Positions 63,700-64,000 of a DNA stretch of 64,000 bases are shown in pieces. Made by a program: the position numbers and the translations under genes. The first letter of the stretch is position 1. Every line of letters begins with the position of its first letter. Below the pieces are notes generated by a model, which saw nothing but the letters and a program-made list of their open reading frames with translations, made no database searches and was not told the DNA's origin. Source of the stretch: Empedobacter tilapiae (lineage in GTDB: Bacteria > Bacteroidota > Bacteroidia > Flavobacteriales > Weeksellaceae); NCBI RefSeq assembly GCF_004785645.1, contig NZ_SRPE01000002.1, positions 358,652 to 422,651 of the forward strand, given 5' to 3'.

Positions 63700-64000
63700 C
63701 TATGTTGAACTAAACCTCCGGTAGCTTTCGCTGCGATGATTTCGTACCTTAGTATATTAATATTAAACAATTGATACTATGGTAACTAAAAAAAATCTCC
63801 GGAGGAATTAAGAGCGAACAAATACATTAATCGCGCTTGTAGTGAAATTACGGGTTTTTCTGAACTTCTGCAACGTTTTCAGCGAAATATTTCCATTTTA
63901 GGCAGAAGCCAGCGTACTTTCGAGAATTATTCTCGGCATGTGGCGGCAATGGCGTTGCATTTTGGAATTCTTCCTACGGAATTACATCCCGAGCAGGTTA
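63700..64000 (+). mobile_element. Left part of a probable integrase-carrying mobile element (cut by window edge)
   Basis: From about 63713 base use changes: the stretch is richer in G and C, and coding begins for a site-specific recombinase of a kind that in Flavobacteriia accompanies IS91-like elements (recollection). The terminal inverted repeat, if any, cannot be defined because only one end is in view. CTCCGG occurs at both 63716 and 63797, too little to define a repeat. Confidence 0.35.
63779..64000 (+). CDS. Tyrosine recombinase/integrase N-terminus, partial, with apparent frameshift in an A8 run
   Basis: The ATG at 63779 opens a frame (MVTKKNLRRN) that stops after ten codons. The neighbouring frame, open from 63790 to the window end, encodes an integrase SAM-like N-terminal domain, with the block RSQRTFENYSRHVAAMALHF recognisable from flavobacterial tyrosine recombinases. 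The two frames meet at a run of eight A residues (63788-63795); nine would join them into MVTKKKSPEELRANKY. So the gene is either inactivated, mis-sequenced, or expressed by slippage at the A run. The catalytic domain lies outside the window. Confidence 0.7.

Noticed and set aside
1..64000. CRISPR arrays, prophage or rRNA genes
   Set aside because: No regularly spaced repeats, phage structural genes or rRNA sequence were seen on reading through the window.

Overview
The window comes from a low-GC flavobacterium, most likely Empedobacter or a close relative in Weeksellaceae. Four things support this. The intact subclass B1 metallo-beta-lactamase at 43346-44053 matches, from memory, the EBR type of Empedobacter brevis. 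There is a SusC/SusD pair and a type IX secretion tail. Promoters follow the Bacteroidota pattern (TTTG, then TAnnTTTG). Several starts are TTG, and Shine-Dalgarno sequences are scarce. Species cannot be settled from this sequence alone.

Layout. 1-3835: nearly complete trxB, holA, an HsdR_N-type nuclease-fold protein, and an unrecognised HExxH protein followed by a lipoprotein. 3892-7618: beta-carbonic anhydrase and a SulP transporter (probable bicarbonate module), a small secreted protein and a divergent outer-membrane protein. 7802-14740: S9 peptidase, an acidic unknown, a bacteriophytochrome overlapping its heme oxygenase, and a secreted phosphodiesterase. 14794-21905: EamA transporter, deoxynucleoside kinase, TSUP transporter, a T9SS-exported protein, tRNA-Arg, a TPP riboswitch with PnuT-type transporter and an acyl-CoA-dehydrogenase-like flavoprotein, and MmcQ/YjbR. 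21998-28453: SusD, SusC and a secreted calcineurin-like phosphoesterase.

28737-42209: housekeeping and stress genes (fhs, ClbS/DfsB-like, peroxiredoxin with divergent HxlR regulator, Dph6-like ligase, methyltransferase, siderophore reductase, two GNATs, azoreductase, Crp/Fnr regulator, YggS, MocR-type regulator), a degenerate-looking tRNA-Cys, and tandem DUF5715 peptidase-like genes. 42471-45117: aguB, metallo-beta-lactamase and aguA, packed as one operon. 45456-57242: dinB, a Kef-type antiporter, a giant DUF4132 protein with a small partner, a lipoprotein tyrosine phosphatase, a methyltransferase and a YpdA-like reductase. 57386-63566: TetR regulator with a complete TolC/adaptor/RND efflux operon. 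63700-64000: start of a mobile element carrying a tyrosine recombinase with an apparent frameshift.

Genes that clearly work together are bphP with bphO (the oxygenase makes the chromophore), SulP with carbonic anhydrase, the riboswitch with pnuT and the flavoprotein, SusC with SusD, aguA with aguB (agmatine to putrescine) with the beta-lactamase between them, and the tetR-RND operon. The least explained units are the DUF4132 protein with its small partner (48959-54452), the TPP-controlled flavoprotein (19776-20789) and the HExxH/lipoprotein pair (2510-3835). I saw no CRISPR array, prophage or rRNA.
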